This document shows, one piece after another, positions 32,689-40,891 of a stretch of 64,000 nt of DNA. The DNA comes from Mesostigma viride (taxonomy: Eukaryota > Streptophyta > Mesostigmatophyceae > Mesostigmatales > Mesostigmataceae): assembly GCA_009746045.1 (NCBI GenBank), contig RPFO01000138.1:62001-126000 (forward strand), in the 5' to 3' direction. The position numbers and the translations under genes are program-made. Below the pieces are notes generated by a model, which saw nothing but the letters and a program-made list of their open reading frames with translations, had not been told where the DNA came from and did not search any database. The first letter of the stretch is position 1. Every line of letters begins with the position of its first letter.

Positions 32689-33687
32689 ATGGCTTCCGGC
32701 ATTCGCAGCCAGGTCGCTTCCGCGGGTCGCGCTGCTGGCAGTAACGATTTTGATGCCGATGACGCTGCCGGTCTGGCCGCTTTGACTGCATCATCCGTAA
32801 CTCTTACCGATTCGGGTCTCCCAGGCGAAGTATTTTTTGACGCAGCAGCTGGGCTGGCTGCCCTGGCTTTGCACCCGCCAGGTGGTGACGAGGACGCCGC
32901 CCACGGTGCTCCCGACGGTGAGAATCCGGCGGTTGACGGTGGTGGTTTGAGCCGCGGTACGGCGGGGGGGGGCCCCGCCCGAGCCTGCTTTGTGGCTTGC
33001 AAGGAGCTTTTGAAAGATGTTCGTGGGGTCAAGGTTTTTACCGGCTCAGATTGGACGCTGTGGATCCCTTTTAAGGACCATTTCTTGGGCCTTGTTTCCC
33101 TTTATGCTGGCCTCCTTGGAGTGCTGGCAGGTGTTGTCCAGAACGTGCAACTGGATCGGCTCCTTTACGTTGCCTTGTTGGCCGTCGTCGATGGGCCTGC
33201 GCGTGCCTTGATGCAGACGCTCCCCCTGGATCGTCGCCTGGGCAGTCTGGCCATCACCAAGCTCATCCAGGTCTATGAGCATGGCAAGCTCACCAAGTCC
33301 ATGCGTCTGGACTTGTGGAAACAAATGGCCCAACTTCGTCAAACTGCTCGCGAGACTGTGGAGCCGTATGTGAACCGCTCGGAACTGCTGTACGCCAAGC
33401 TACAGGCTGCAGGCATTACGTTCCCAGTCGCTGCCTTCATTGCCAGCGTCCTCAGCGGTCTGCGCGCCGAGTACAGGCCCGCGCTAATCTCCCTCCGTCT
33501 TGACGAGGTCGAGACTGTTCCGGTCCTGCGGCAGCGCCTGATGGAAGTTGAAGATCTGCTGACGGGTGGCCTCCCGTCCCCTGCAGATTCTGGCTCTGCC
33601 TCCAACCACGCATACCATACCCCTGGCCGGGGGCGTGGCCCACGGCATGGCGGTGCCCGCGGCAACGGCAACGGCAGCAGCAACGGA

Positions 33688-33718
<31 letters not shown>

Positions 33719-33735
33719 ACGGCACCGGCAACGGA

Positions 33736-33783
<48 letters not shown>

Positions 33784-34352
33784 CACGGCAACGGCCGCGC
33801 CCACGGCAATGGCCACGGCAACGGCCACGGCCATGGCGGCAGCAGCGGGGGGCGCGGCGGGCGCGGTGGTGGTCGCGGTGGTGGCGCAGGGGTCGGGCGT
33901 GGCCGCGGGCCGCCCTGCTCCGTCTGCGCCAAGCCTGGACATGACGCCGCCACCTGCTGGACTGCCCATCCCGCCCAGCGCCCTGCTCACCTCCGCGGTG
34001 ACGGCGCCGGGCACGCCCATCACACCGACGCAGGCCTGCCTCCCTTGGAGACGACGTACGCGTTCCACGTGGGTCGAGGCCCTTTGTGTGCTTCCCTGCG
34101 CGCCAACCCTTTGGGTGCTTCCCTGCGCGACGGTGTGCAGCCCCACGGGCAGGCCTCGCTTCGTCCCGTGCACGGCCTTGCGCCTTCCCCGTCCCGCTCG
34201 GGCAGTCGTCTCTCGGCACCCCGCCCCAGCACCTCCTCGGACTCGACGGCTGGTTCCTCAACCACCGCTCCTTCTGTGCTTCACACGGCCGCAACGGCCA
34301 CGGCTAGGTGTGCCCCGGAGTGGGTGGTTGACACGGGTGCCACGTACCACAT
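32689..34352 (+). CDS. Copia gag and start of protease (polyprotein part 1)
   Basis: First ATG in the frame gives MASGIRSQV. A UBN2-like gag region spans about residues 100-295 (IPFKDHFLG, LRQTARETVEPYVNRSELL, FIASVLSGLRAEYRPAL). A Gly-Asn repeat follows (33655-33840), then a zinc knuckle C-x2-C-x4-H-x4-C at 33916-33957. The frame reaches the protease active site VVDTGATYH, where it is cut by the nested element after 34352; the next codons are at 45500. The nested insertion disables the element unless supplied in trans. Confidence 0.85.
34349..34352 (+). repeat. Target duplication ACAT, left
   Basis: ACAT before the nested element matches 45496-45499. Joining the copia sequence at this point gives DTGATYHMTPHR in one frame. 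Confidence 0.85.
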
Positions 34353-34495
34353 TGTCGCGTCTGCGTGCCACAATCTCCGGCGCCACCATGGCGGCTGGCC
34401 ACTCAGCTTAATTTGGTAAAACCCAAATGAGCTGAGCTGACGTGCCTGCCTTAACTGCATGCCCTGTGGGGTGGGCGAGGACCTGTCCCATGATT
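34353..34495 (-). repeat. Repeat A, outer copy
   Basis: 143 bp reading identical to 35752-35894. Contains a long imperfect hairpin (CTCAGCT ... AGCTGAG, 34401-34438). Forms one terminus of the integrated element. Confidence 0.9.
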
Positions 34496-35749
34496 AATGA
34501 AAAGAGGGCTCTCAGCCGAGGACAAGGAACTGTCCCTCGTGCCTGATGACCACCTTCTTGATCCCCTTGTGTACCGTCGCGTGCCGCGTTTGAATATCCT
34601 TGCTGGGGCGTTAGCTAGACGCTCCAACTACTCTAATTGCGACAATATGATGGTGCAAGAGGGTGCTTTTGCCTCCCCTGCTATAGAACAATGCTTTCAC
34701 AACACACACTTTGCACAGTCTGATGATGAAGCCGCACATGCGGAATTTATTGAGAAAGTTAATACAATTACAACACGTTGATAGTCTCAATATCGATGCA
34801 CTCCATGCTCACGAGCCCGCAGTTAGGCAGCGCTCCATGACATGCTACCGGCCTTGCTCCCAAGGAAAGGGAGAAACACGAAGGCCACTAACGAGAGACT
34901 CGAAGAGACTACACGCTGCGTGAGAGTCCTCTTCGACTATGAACCAAACCATTCGTCATGCATGCCACACGCATGACACACGCCACACTTGTCAGTCCAG
35001 CCAGGAATGCCAAAACTATCTTGCTGCCTGAACCATGCAAATAGAAACCGCATTCCAGTTGCCGTCCTGGCTTTCTACCACACATGCCAACAAAAGCAGG
35101 AAGGCATCCCGACAAATCTAAATTGCTACCCTGTTGCCGATCTCATCTCCTAGAGGCTCCGGCATTTCTGTCCCTGGGAATGTCCGACATTGAGTCACGT
35201 CCAGCAAGGTCGAAGCATAATATCCTTCAGACAATCTGCACGCTCACACCTTGCGTGTGAGTGGCCCAGCAAACATTGCGTCTAATCGTTCCTTTCTAGA
35301 AGAAATCCCTTTGTAGGGCTGCCAGCGATTTCGCATTCATTCCAGCGATCTGGCTCCGCACCGCAAATTGTCCTTTTCCATTTTCTGTCCAGTCCTCATA
35401 ACGTTGACCCGCTATTCTACACCACAAAGACACCTGGCCTGTCAATAGCCTCGGCGCTGTTGAAGTCCAGCAGTCCAGCTTCAGCTCCAGCTGTCCACTA
35501 ACACGCGTATGATCCTCTCGACGCTGCGCACTTGTGCTGCCGTCCGCTCAAGTCAGTGCTGCGCGCCCAGCTGTGCCTGGCCCGGCGCGCATGCACGTAC
35601 ACTTTCGTCCGCTCTTATGCTGCAAGTGCTAGTGTCCCCCCCGGTCACTAGCCTTTGTCGAAAATGCGTAGAAAACAAATTCCTTGCGCACGTCACCGGT
35701 CTTGTGCATAGTGGGCGCCGCCCGGATGACATAGCTCGCGTCCGTGACA
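34496..35749 (-). repeat. Repeat B, 3' copy
   Basis: 1,254 bp, near-identical to 44245-45495 (4-bp extra near 34965, one C fewer in a C run near 35636). Separated from inner repeat A by GC, making a GACA-GC-TGTC palindrome at 35746-35755. Confidence 0.9.
34497..34781 (+). CDS. 94-codon antisense ORF in repeat B (3' copy)
   Basis: ATG lies one base inside repeat B. The frame (MKRGLSAEDKELSLVPDDH onward) is open for 94 codons with balanced, protein-like composition and is antisense to gag-pol. No family recognised. Identical in the other B copy. It may be a captured gene fragment or a chance ORF. Confidence 0.3.
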   Translation: MKRGLSAEDKELSLVPDDHLLDPLVYRRVPRLNILAGALARRSNYSNCDNMMVQEGAFASPAIEQCFHNTHFAQSDDEAAHAEFIEKVNTITTR

Positions 35750-35751
35750 GC

Positions 35752-35894
35752 TGTCGCGTCTGCGTGCCACAATCTCCGGCGCCACCATGGCGGCTGGCCA
35801 CTCAGCTTAATTTGGTAAAACCCAAATGAGCTGAGCTGACGTGCCTGCCTTAACTGCATGCCCTGTGGGGTGGGCGAGGACCTGTCCCATGATT
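35752..35894 (-). repeat. Repeat A, inner copy
   Basis: Reads identical to the outer A. In the sense direction it follows directly on a polypurine tract, so it behaves as the start of the 3' LTR. Confidence 0.9.
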
Positions 35895-35904
35895 CCCCCC
35901 CTCG
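35895..35904 (-). promoter_or_regulatory. Polypurine tract of the gypsy-like element
   Basis: Sense sequence GCGAGGGGGGG abuts inner repeat A, the expected place for plus-strand priming. Confidence 0.65.
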
Positions 35905-35920
35905 CTGGCGACCGGCCCCA

Positions 35921-36385
35921 TCACGAAGACAGCGATCGTACCAAGACAAGGGCAGCGGTGACCGCAGTCAAGCTGCGGGAGGTAAACTGCGCAGCGGTGC
36001 ACACTGGACAAAACCAATCCCCCTCCGGAATGCTGGTGACCACTGGCTGCAAGCACTGCATGTGCCAACCACAGTTACACTGATCACACAATAACATGGA
36101 CTCCGCCTGATCGACCCGGTGACAAACCTGACACTGGGCGTCCTTGACTCGGCGAGACGTGTGCGGTTGGAGGTCGTGGACCAAATTGGGCAGCGAGCAG
36201 GGACTGAGATTGCTGAGGTTGTCAGTCGTACGGCTCCCGTCGGCGCCCTCCAAAATTGCCACTCCCGATGGTTTGATAGCCACAATGCGCAAAATGGTGG
36301 GCCCCGCCTCCACATCCAAAGTGTGCTTCAGCTGAGTGCGCAGGAAAACATACTGCCCTGGCCTAAACCGCAGCTGGCGAGCCAT
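35921..36385 (-). CDS. Integrase C-terminus with PHD finger (gypsy-like element)
   Basis: Continues the integrase in a -1 frame after a run of seven Gs (sense) near 36392. RFRPGQYVFLR resembles the GPY/F module that follows gypsy integrase cores. A full PHD finger follows: CQVC, CDQCNCGWHMQC and DWFCPVC (C4-H-C3). By analogy with chromodomains on chromoviral integrases it could steer integration toward marked chromatin; that role is inferred. Confidence 0.75.
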   Translation of the reverse strand: MARQLRFRPGQYVFLRTQLKHTLDVEAGPTILRIVAIKPSGVAILEGADGSRTTDNLSNLSPCSLPNLVHDLQPHTSRRVKDAQCQVCHRVDQAESMLLCDQCNCGWHMQCLQPVVTSIPEGDWFCPVCTAAQFTSRSLTAVTAALVLVRSLSS

Positions 36386-38673
36386 GTATGCGCCCCCCCG
36401 GCGCTGAGCGTACGCAGGGAGTCCCTGTGCTGAGCAATGAACAAGTTGTTCATCGCGATGGGCATGACCTTCTTAAAAGTCTCTGCCCTGGCCAGCACCT
36501 CAACCAAAAATTGCTGAGCGTTGTCGAAGGCCATGGGTTCGGGGTGCGCAACCTGTGCCTCCGTAGGCAAAAGAGGATTACGCCCGAACAGAAGGAAATA
36601 CGGGGAGAAGGTAGCGAGAGACTCCTGGGGAGACATGCGATAACCCATGGCAATCCATGCCAACTCGCGATCCCACCTGGCCGACTCCGGCACCTGCAGG
36701 CTCCACTTGCGCAGCGCCTGCTTGACGGTCTGCACCAATCTCTCAGCCAAACCATTGGCCTGAGGATGCTCCCGAGAAGTGCGACGGTGATCAATAAGAC
36801 ATCCATCCAGCAACTCCTGGAACTCACCCCTGAACTCACCACCCTGGTCCGTGACTACCTCCGCGGGAGCCCCAAACCTGGTTATGATGTCCGCAAAATG
36901 CTTCGCTGTGGTAGCGGCATGCTTGTCAGCAATGGGGATCAACTCAACCCATTTGCTAAAGCTCTCCACGCATACCATGACATAGAGGTTGCCGTCAGGG
37001 CTCTCCTGAAACGGCCCGCACAGATCGACGTGCCAGCGATAAAACAAGCCCTTGATGGGAAGCGACATCAGCTCCTTGGCACCATGATCTGCGCTAAAGT
37101 TAGCCTTGGTTCGAGCACACGGGACACAGCTGGCCACTACCTGGGCCACCGTGTGTCGCATGTTATTCCACCAATAGCTGGTCCGTACGAGGCTGAGCGT
37201 GCGATTGCCACCCAAGTGACCATACCGCTCGTGGTACGCCTGCACTATAGCAACGCGCTTGTCAGGCGGTGGGACGACCACCCTACGCTTGCCCAACAGC
37301 TTGTACAAAACCCCATCTTCCCAACCATAGGTTGCAGCCCTGTGCTGCACCCTGTTCAACTCCGTTGCCTTCTGAGCAGGAGTCCAATCGACTGGAGTAG
37401 GAGTCAAGACAGCACCCTGCACTTGCTCCAACACTCGACCATCTAGCCAGATATCAGCGGTGTAGCAATCAGCAAGAGAGCTACGCGCTAAGAGAGCCTG
37501 CACAGCGATCAGCTGCTGCAGAGAAGGATCAATGTCAAAGGACAGAGACCTACCCTCTTCCATAGCGCACACAGCTTTGGATGGCGTGAATGGCGACGGC
37601 CGCACCGGGTCGTCGCTGATGCCGAAGTCCGCCACAGAGTACTCGACACTGCGCCACCACGCCTCCTCCTCATCGTCGGCCGCATACCCAGCAGCGTTCA
37701 CAAAGACCACAGAACCAGACGAGCCCTCGGCACCCATGGCCCGGGCTCCAGTGTGGTCAACAGTGGTAGGCATGGCGTATCGGGATAGCACATCGGCGTT
37801 GACATGGTCCTTGCCGGCCCGATGCACAATGGTCATGTGGTACTCCTGGATAATCATGGCCCATCGGGCGAGCTTACCCGTCAGGTTGGTGTTGGTCATT
37901 AGCCACTGAAGCGGCTGGTGGTCTGTCACCAGAGTAAACACGCGCCCAAATAAATACGGGCGAAAGTGCTTGATGGCCCACACCACAGCCAGTGCCTCCC
38001 CCTCATAGGAAGAATACCGGCTCTCCGCTGGGTTGTTGCTGCGACTAGCATAAGCAATAACGTGCTCGCGCCCATCACCATCCTTTTGCGCCAAGACCGC
38101 ACCCAGTCCTACCTTGGACCAGTCGGTATATAACACAAATGGCAAAGCATAGTCAGGGGCGCGCAGAATCGGTGCCGACGTGAGCTCCTGCTTGATTGTC
38201 TCGATGGCGCGTTGCTGTGCGGGACCCCACGCCCACACGCACCCCTTCTTGAGTAACTCGGTCAAGGGCTTCACCTTGCTGCTGAAGTTCTCAATGTAAC
38301 CTCGGTAATAGCCAGCCAAACCCAAATACGCCCGCACCCCTGAGACATCCGTGGGTACGGCGGCCTGCGCAATGGATTCGACCTTGGCGGCATCAGGCGT
38401 CCGGCCACCCGGCACAATCTGATGACCAAGGAATGAGAGGGTCCGCTGGGCGAACTTGCACTTCTCAGGGTGCAGCCGCATATTATGCTCCTCGAGAGCC
38501 AAGCGAACCTGCTCCAAGTGCGCCAGGTGCTCCTCAAATGTCGCGCTAAAGACGATTACATCATCAATGTAACAAGCGGCGAAAGGAAGACCTGCAAGCA
38601 CTTTGTCCATAGCTCGTTGGAAAACAGCACTAGCGTTGCGGTGCCCAAAGGGCATGCGCACCCACTCATACAA
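36328..38673 (-). CDS. Reverse transcriptase (second half), RNase H and DDE integrase (gypsy-like)
   Basis: Layout: RT motif D-region YIDD at residues 35-38, FLGHQI, the connection, RNase H (YTDWSKVGLGAVLAQ, EGEALAVVWA, TDHQPLQWL), then integrase with the HHCC zinc site (HERYGHLGG ... CVPC), catalytic Asp in WHVDLCG, Asp in VTDQGGEF and Glu in HPQANGLAERL. This is the Ty3/gypsy order. The frame starts -1 to the first RT half, at a G run near 38690. Confidence 0.9.
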   Translation of the reverse strand: MYEWVRMPFGHRNASAVFQRAMDKVLAGLPFAACYIDDVIVFSATFEEHLAHLEQVRLALEEHNMRLHPEKCKFAQRTLSFLGHQIVPGGRTPDAAKVESIAQAAVPTDVSGVRAYLGLAGYYRGYIENFSSKVKPLTELLKKGCVWAWGPAQQRAIETIKQELTSAPILRAPDYALPFVLYTDWSKVGLGAVLAQKDGDGREHVIAYASRSNNPAESRYSSYEGEALAVVWAIKHFRPYLFGRVFTLVTDHQPLQWLMTNTNLTGKLARWAMIIQEYHMTIVHRAGKDHVNADVLSRYAMPTTVDHTGARAMGAEGSSGSVVFVNAAGYAADDEEEAWWRSVEYSVADFGISDDPVRPSPFTPSKAVCAMEEGRSLSFDIDPSLQQLIAVQALLARSSLADCYTADIWLDGRVLEQVQGAVLTPTPVDWTPAQKATELNRVQHRAATYGWEDGVLYKLLGKRRVVVPPPDKRVAIVQAYHERYGHLGGNRTLSLVRTSYWWNNMRHTVAQVVASCVPCARTKANFSADHGAKELMSLPIKGLFYRWHVDLCGPFQESPDGNLYVMVCVESFSKWVELIPIADKHAATTAKHFADIITRFGAPAEVVTDQGGEFRGEFQELLDGCLIDHRRTSREHPQANGLAERLVQTVKQALRKWSLQVPESARWDRELAWIAMGYRMSPQESLATFSPYFLLFGRNPLLPTEAQVAHPEPMAFDNAQQFLVEVLARAETFKKVMPIAMNNLFIAQHRDSLRTLSAGGAHTWLASCGLGQGSMFSCALS

Positions 38674-39947
38674 ATTGCCGCCCCCCAGAATGCAAGCTTC
38701 CGCTGATCCTCCGGCGCAACTGCGATCTGATGAAAGCCGCTACGCAGGTCCAGCGAGGACACAAACTTCACATGAGGAGATATCTTATCCAGGACATCAT
38801 CCACACGTGGCATGGGGTAACGGTCCACGGGTGTGTGTGCATTCAGCAACCGCAGATCGGTGGCCATGCGCATACCCGTCCATGCCCCGGTGATAGCGTC
38901 CTTCTTGGGCGCAACGACAACGGCAGCAGCATAGCTGGAGGAAGATTGCCTGATGATACCGGCATCCTCTAACTCCTTGCATTGCTCGGCTACAAAATCC
39001 AACTCGGCCTGACTCAGGCGATGCTGGCGTCGGAACAAAGGAGTGTCAGTGTCCAATGGAACACGCATGGTCCCACCATTGAAACACCCCAGTTCATCAC
39101 TTGTGAAAGCGAAGGCCCCCCTTGCAGTGCCTAGCCACTTTAGCATGGCTGAGCGCTGCGCATCAGAAAGGTGTTCGCCAATAGCCCAGGGGTGCGTATC
39201 CGCGGGATCACCCACAGCTACCGCATGTGCCTCAAGATGCGGCGCCCTAGCCGCATCGTCGTGGAACAAGGAAAAGGCTGCCACACCTGGTGTGACACCC
39301 ACCGCCGGAGCCTCGCGTGCCGCACGGTGTATTACCCGATGCAGCGTGGGCTCGCCGGCCAGCACGGTGCTGGTCAGCAGGGCGGTCATGAGAATGATAG
39401 TCCACACCTGTCGCAGACGCCACCCCCATGCTGATGAAGTCCCCGTCGCTGCAGGGCGCTTCAGTTTGGCTGCGCGCGCCTCAACCTGCTGAGGCGGATT
39501 GGCTGGGGACGCCCCCCCAGACTGGCGCACGGCAACCGATGCAAGCAGCACATACCCGACCTGCAACACCGACATAGCCTGGCCTATCAAAGACCAGCGC
39601 TCACTCTCGAGCACGCCCGGCAGCGCCGAGGCCCCGACATGAAAACCCATGCTGGCCTCACGAAATTCTGCGGGTGGCTGCACCAACAGACCGGTGGTAG
39701 TGTCCCAAACGAGACCCTTACCCCGATCACGGTATGCTGTCGACCCTTGGTAACTGACCAGGGTCGGCAGTGCACACATGGGGCTCCCGACCCGGTTGAC
39801 GCGTGCATACGGTGGGCGATCCTCGCTATCCACCTTCTGCGTGACTAGGTGGGAAGGCAATGCTACCTCCGCAGACACACTCGGATGCTGCCTTGCTACG
39901 GCCCCAAGACCGCCTGCACACCGGTCGCACACGCCACGTTGGTCCAA
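38556..39947 (-). CDS. Methyltransferase C-terminus, linker and first half of reverse transcriptase (gypsy-like)
   Basis: Residues 92-102 (PAEFREASMGF) and 120-130 (LIGQAMSV) look like motifs IX-X of C5-cytosine methyltransferases, so this frame finishes the enzyme begun upstream. A hydrophobic segment around 176-196 (TIILMTALLTSTVLAG) could be a membrane span or chance. RT follows: VVVAPKKD, RMATDLRLLNAHTP, YPMPRVDDVLD and SSLDLRSGFHQI. The frame breaks at LAFWG, one base short of the next part. Confidence 0.8.
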   Translation of the reverse strand: MDQRGVCDRCAGGLGAVARQHPSVSAEVALPSHLVTQKVDSEDRPPYARVNRVGSPMCALPTLVSYQGSTAYRDRGKGLVWDTTTGLLVQPPAEFREASMGFHVGASALPGVLESERWSLIGQAMSVLQVGYVLLASVAVRQSGGASPANPPQQVEARAAKLKRPAATGTSSAWGWRLRQVWTIILMTALLTSTVLAGEPTLHRVIHRAAREAPAVGVTPGVAAFSLFHDDAARAPHLEAHAVAVGDPADTHPWAIGEHLSDAQRSAMLKWLGTARGAFAFTSDELGCFNGGTMRVPLDTDTPLFRRQHRLSQAELDFVAEQCKELEDAGIIRQSSSSYAAAVVVAPKKDAITGAWTGMRMATDLRLLNAHTPVDRYPMPRVDDVLDKISPHVKFVSSLDLRSGFHQIAVAPEDQRKLAFWGAAICMSGCACPLGTATLVLFSNELWTKCLQVFLSPLVTLMM

Positions 39948-40891
39948 TAGGCACGCAAACGATGCGTGAGCCCACCCAGCCCTGCGTTGTCACACACGAT
40001 GGGCTCCCCCAGGAGTGCCACGATTGTAGCCCAGTCCTCCCGCACCGCCTGATGTGGGCTGTCACCCGCCACAACGTTCTCAAACAGATACGCAGGCGGA
40101 TGGGGCTGACGCGACTGCAACAGTCCCACCACACGCAACAGTTCCCAGAACAGCGCGCTACGCGGATCGGCTAGCCCCCGCCCTTGCCCTGCCTGGCTCA
40201 GGCCCTGGCACTCCCAACCCGCAATTACCAAGTCGATGGCATGATGCCTGCGCAACAACTGCTGCACCTGCACCTCACCGATGGCTCGGATATCTTGAGG
40301 ACATTCCCCAAACGGGTCACGCCATGCTGATGGCGGAAACTGCGCGGGATACTCTCGCGACAACACGCCACAGTGACTGAAGTACACCTGACGCGCCTTG
40401 TGCGATGGCTCTACCGCGATGAGTTTACGGCACACGCCGCCTGCGGCCAAAAAGCCTGCAATGCCCCCTCCGATCCCCGCAAACAGTTCCAACACTACCG
40501 CACCCTTGGCAAAATCAGGGGCCTGCGGTAAGATTGCAGCAGAAAAATTACCTTGGGCCTCCGAGACACCCGGTTGCACCAAAGTGAGGCCATGGCTGGC
40601 CATCTGAGGAATGGTGATGACGGCTTCAGTCACCCGCTTGCGCATAGCCAGCTGCCGCGTGGACGTCACAGCATCCAGCGACCACTGCGTGCGCATCTTG
40701 GCAATGCTCGCCGTTGGCTGAGGCAGCACCGTCCGATGCTTGTCCCACGCCGATGAGCCCGCCGCCCGTACCTCCACCATGCTGACCTCCACCACGCCCG
40801 CAGCCGCGAAGGGTTGAGGCGTGCAGCCCCGGCTGAAGAACTGAAGCATGAGACCGGCACACTGGCCCGCTTCAGGCCAGCCCCATCCCAA
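39896..40891 (-). CDS. C5-cytosine DNA methyltransferase domain in pol (gypsy-like)
   Basis: Residues 134-142 LELFAGIGG are motif I (AdoMet site), Glu161 fits motif II, GWECQG (225-230) is motif IV with the catalytic Cys228 though PC has become EC, ENV at 271-273 is motif VI, and THRLRAYWTN (309-318) fits motif VIII and resembles the DNMT3 type. Motifs IX-X are in the next frame. The enzyme transfers a methyl group to cytosine in DNA. Position between protease and RT means it would be made as part of pol. Retroelement-borne methyltransferases have been reported in algae and dinoflagellates, so the class is known. The 5' overlap with gag-protease (40666-40891) may be a frameshift site. Confidence 0.85.
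   Translation of the reverse strand: MGWGWPEAGQCAGLMLQFFSRGCTPQPFAAAGVVEVSMVEVRAAGSSAWDKHRTVLPQPTASIAKMRTQWSLDAVTSTRQLAMRKRVTEAVITIPQMASHGLTLVQPGVSEAQGNFSAAILPQAPDFAKGAVVLELFAGIGGGIAGFLAAGGVCRKLIAVEPSHKARQVYFSHCGVLSREYPAQFPPSAWRDPFGECPQDIRAIGEVQVQQLLRRHHAIDLVIAGWECQGLSQAGQGRGLADPRSALFWELLRVVGLLQSRQPHPPAYLFENVVAGDSPHQAVREDWATIVALLGEPIVCDNAGLGGLTHRLRAYWTNVACATGVQAVLGP

Noticed and set aside
33339..34294. Long minus-strand ORFs opposite copia gag
   Set aside because: Shadow frames of the GC-rich Gly-Asn repeat and flanks.
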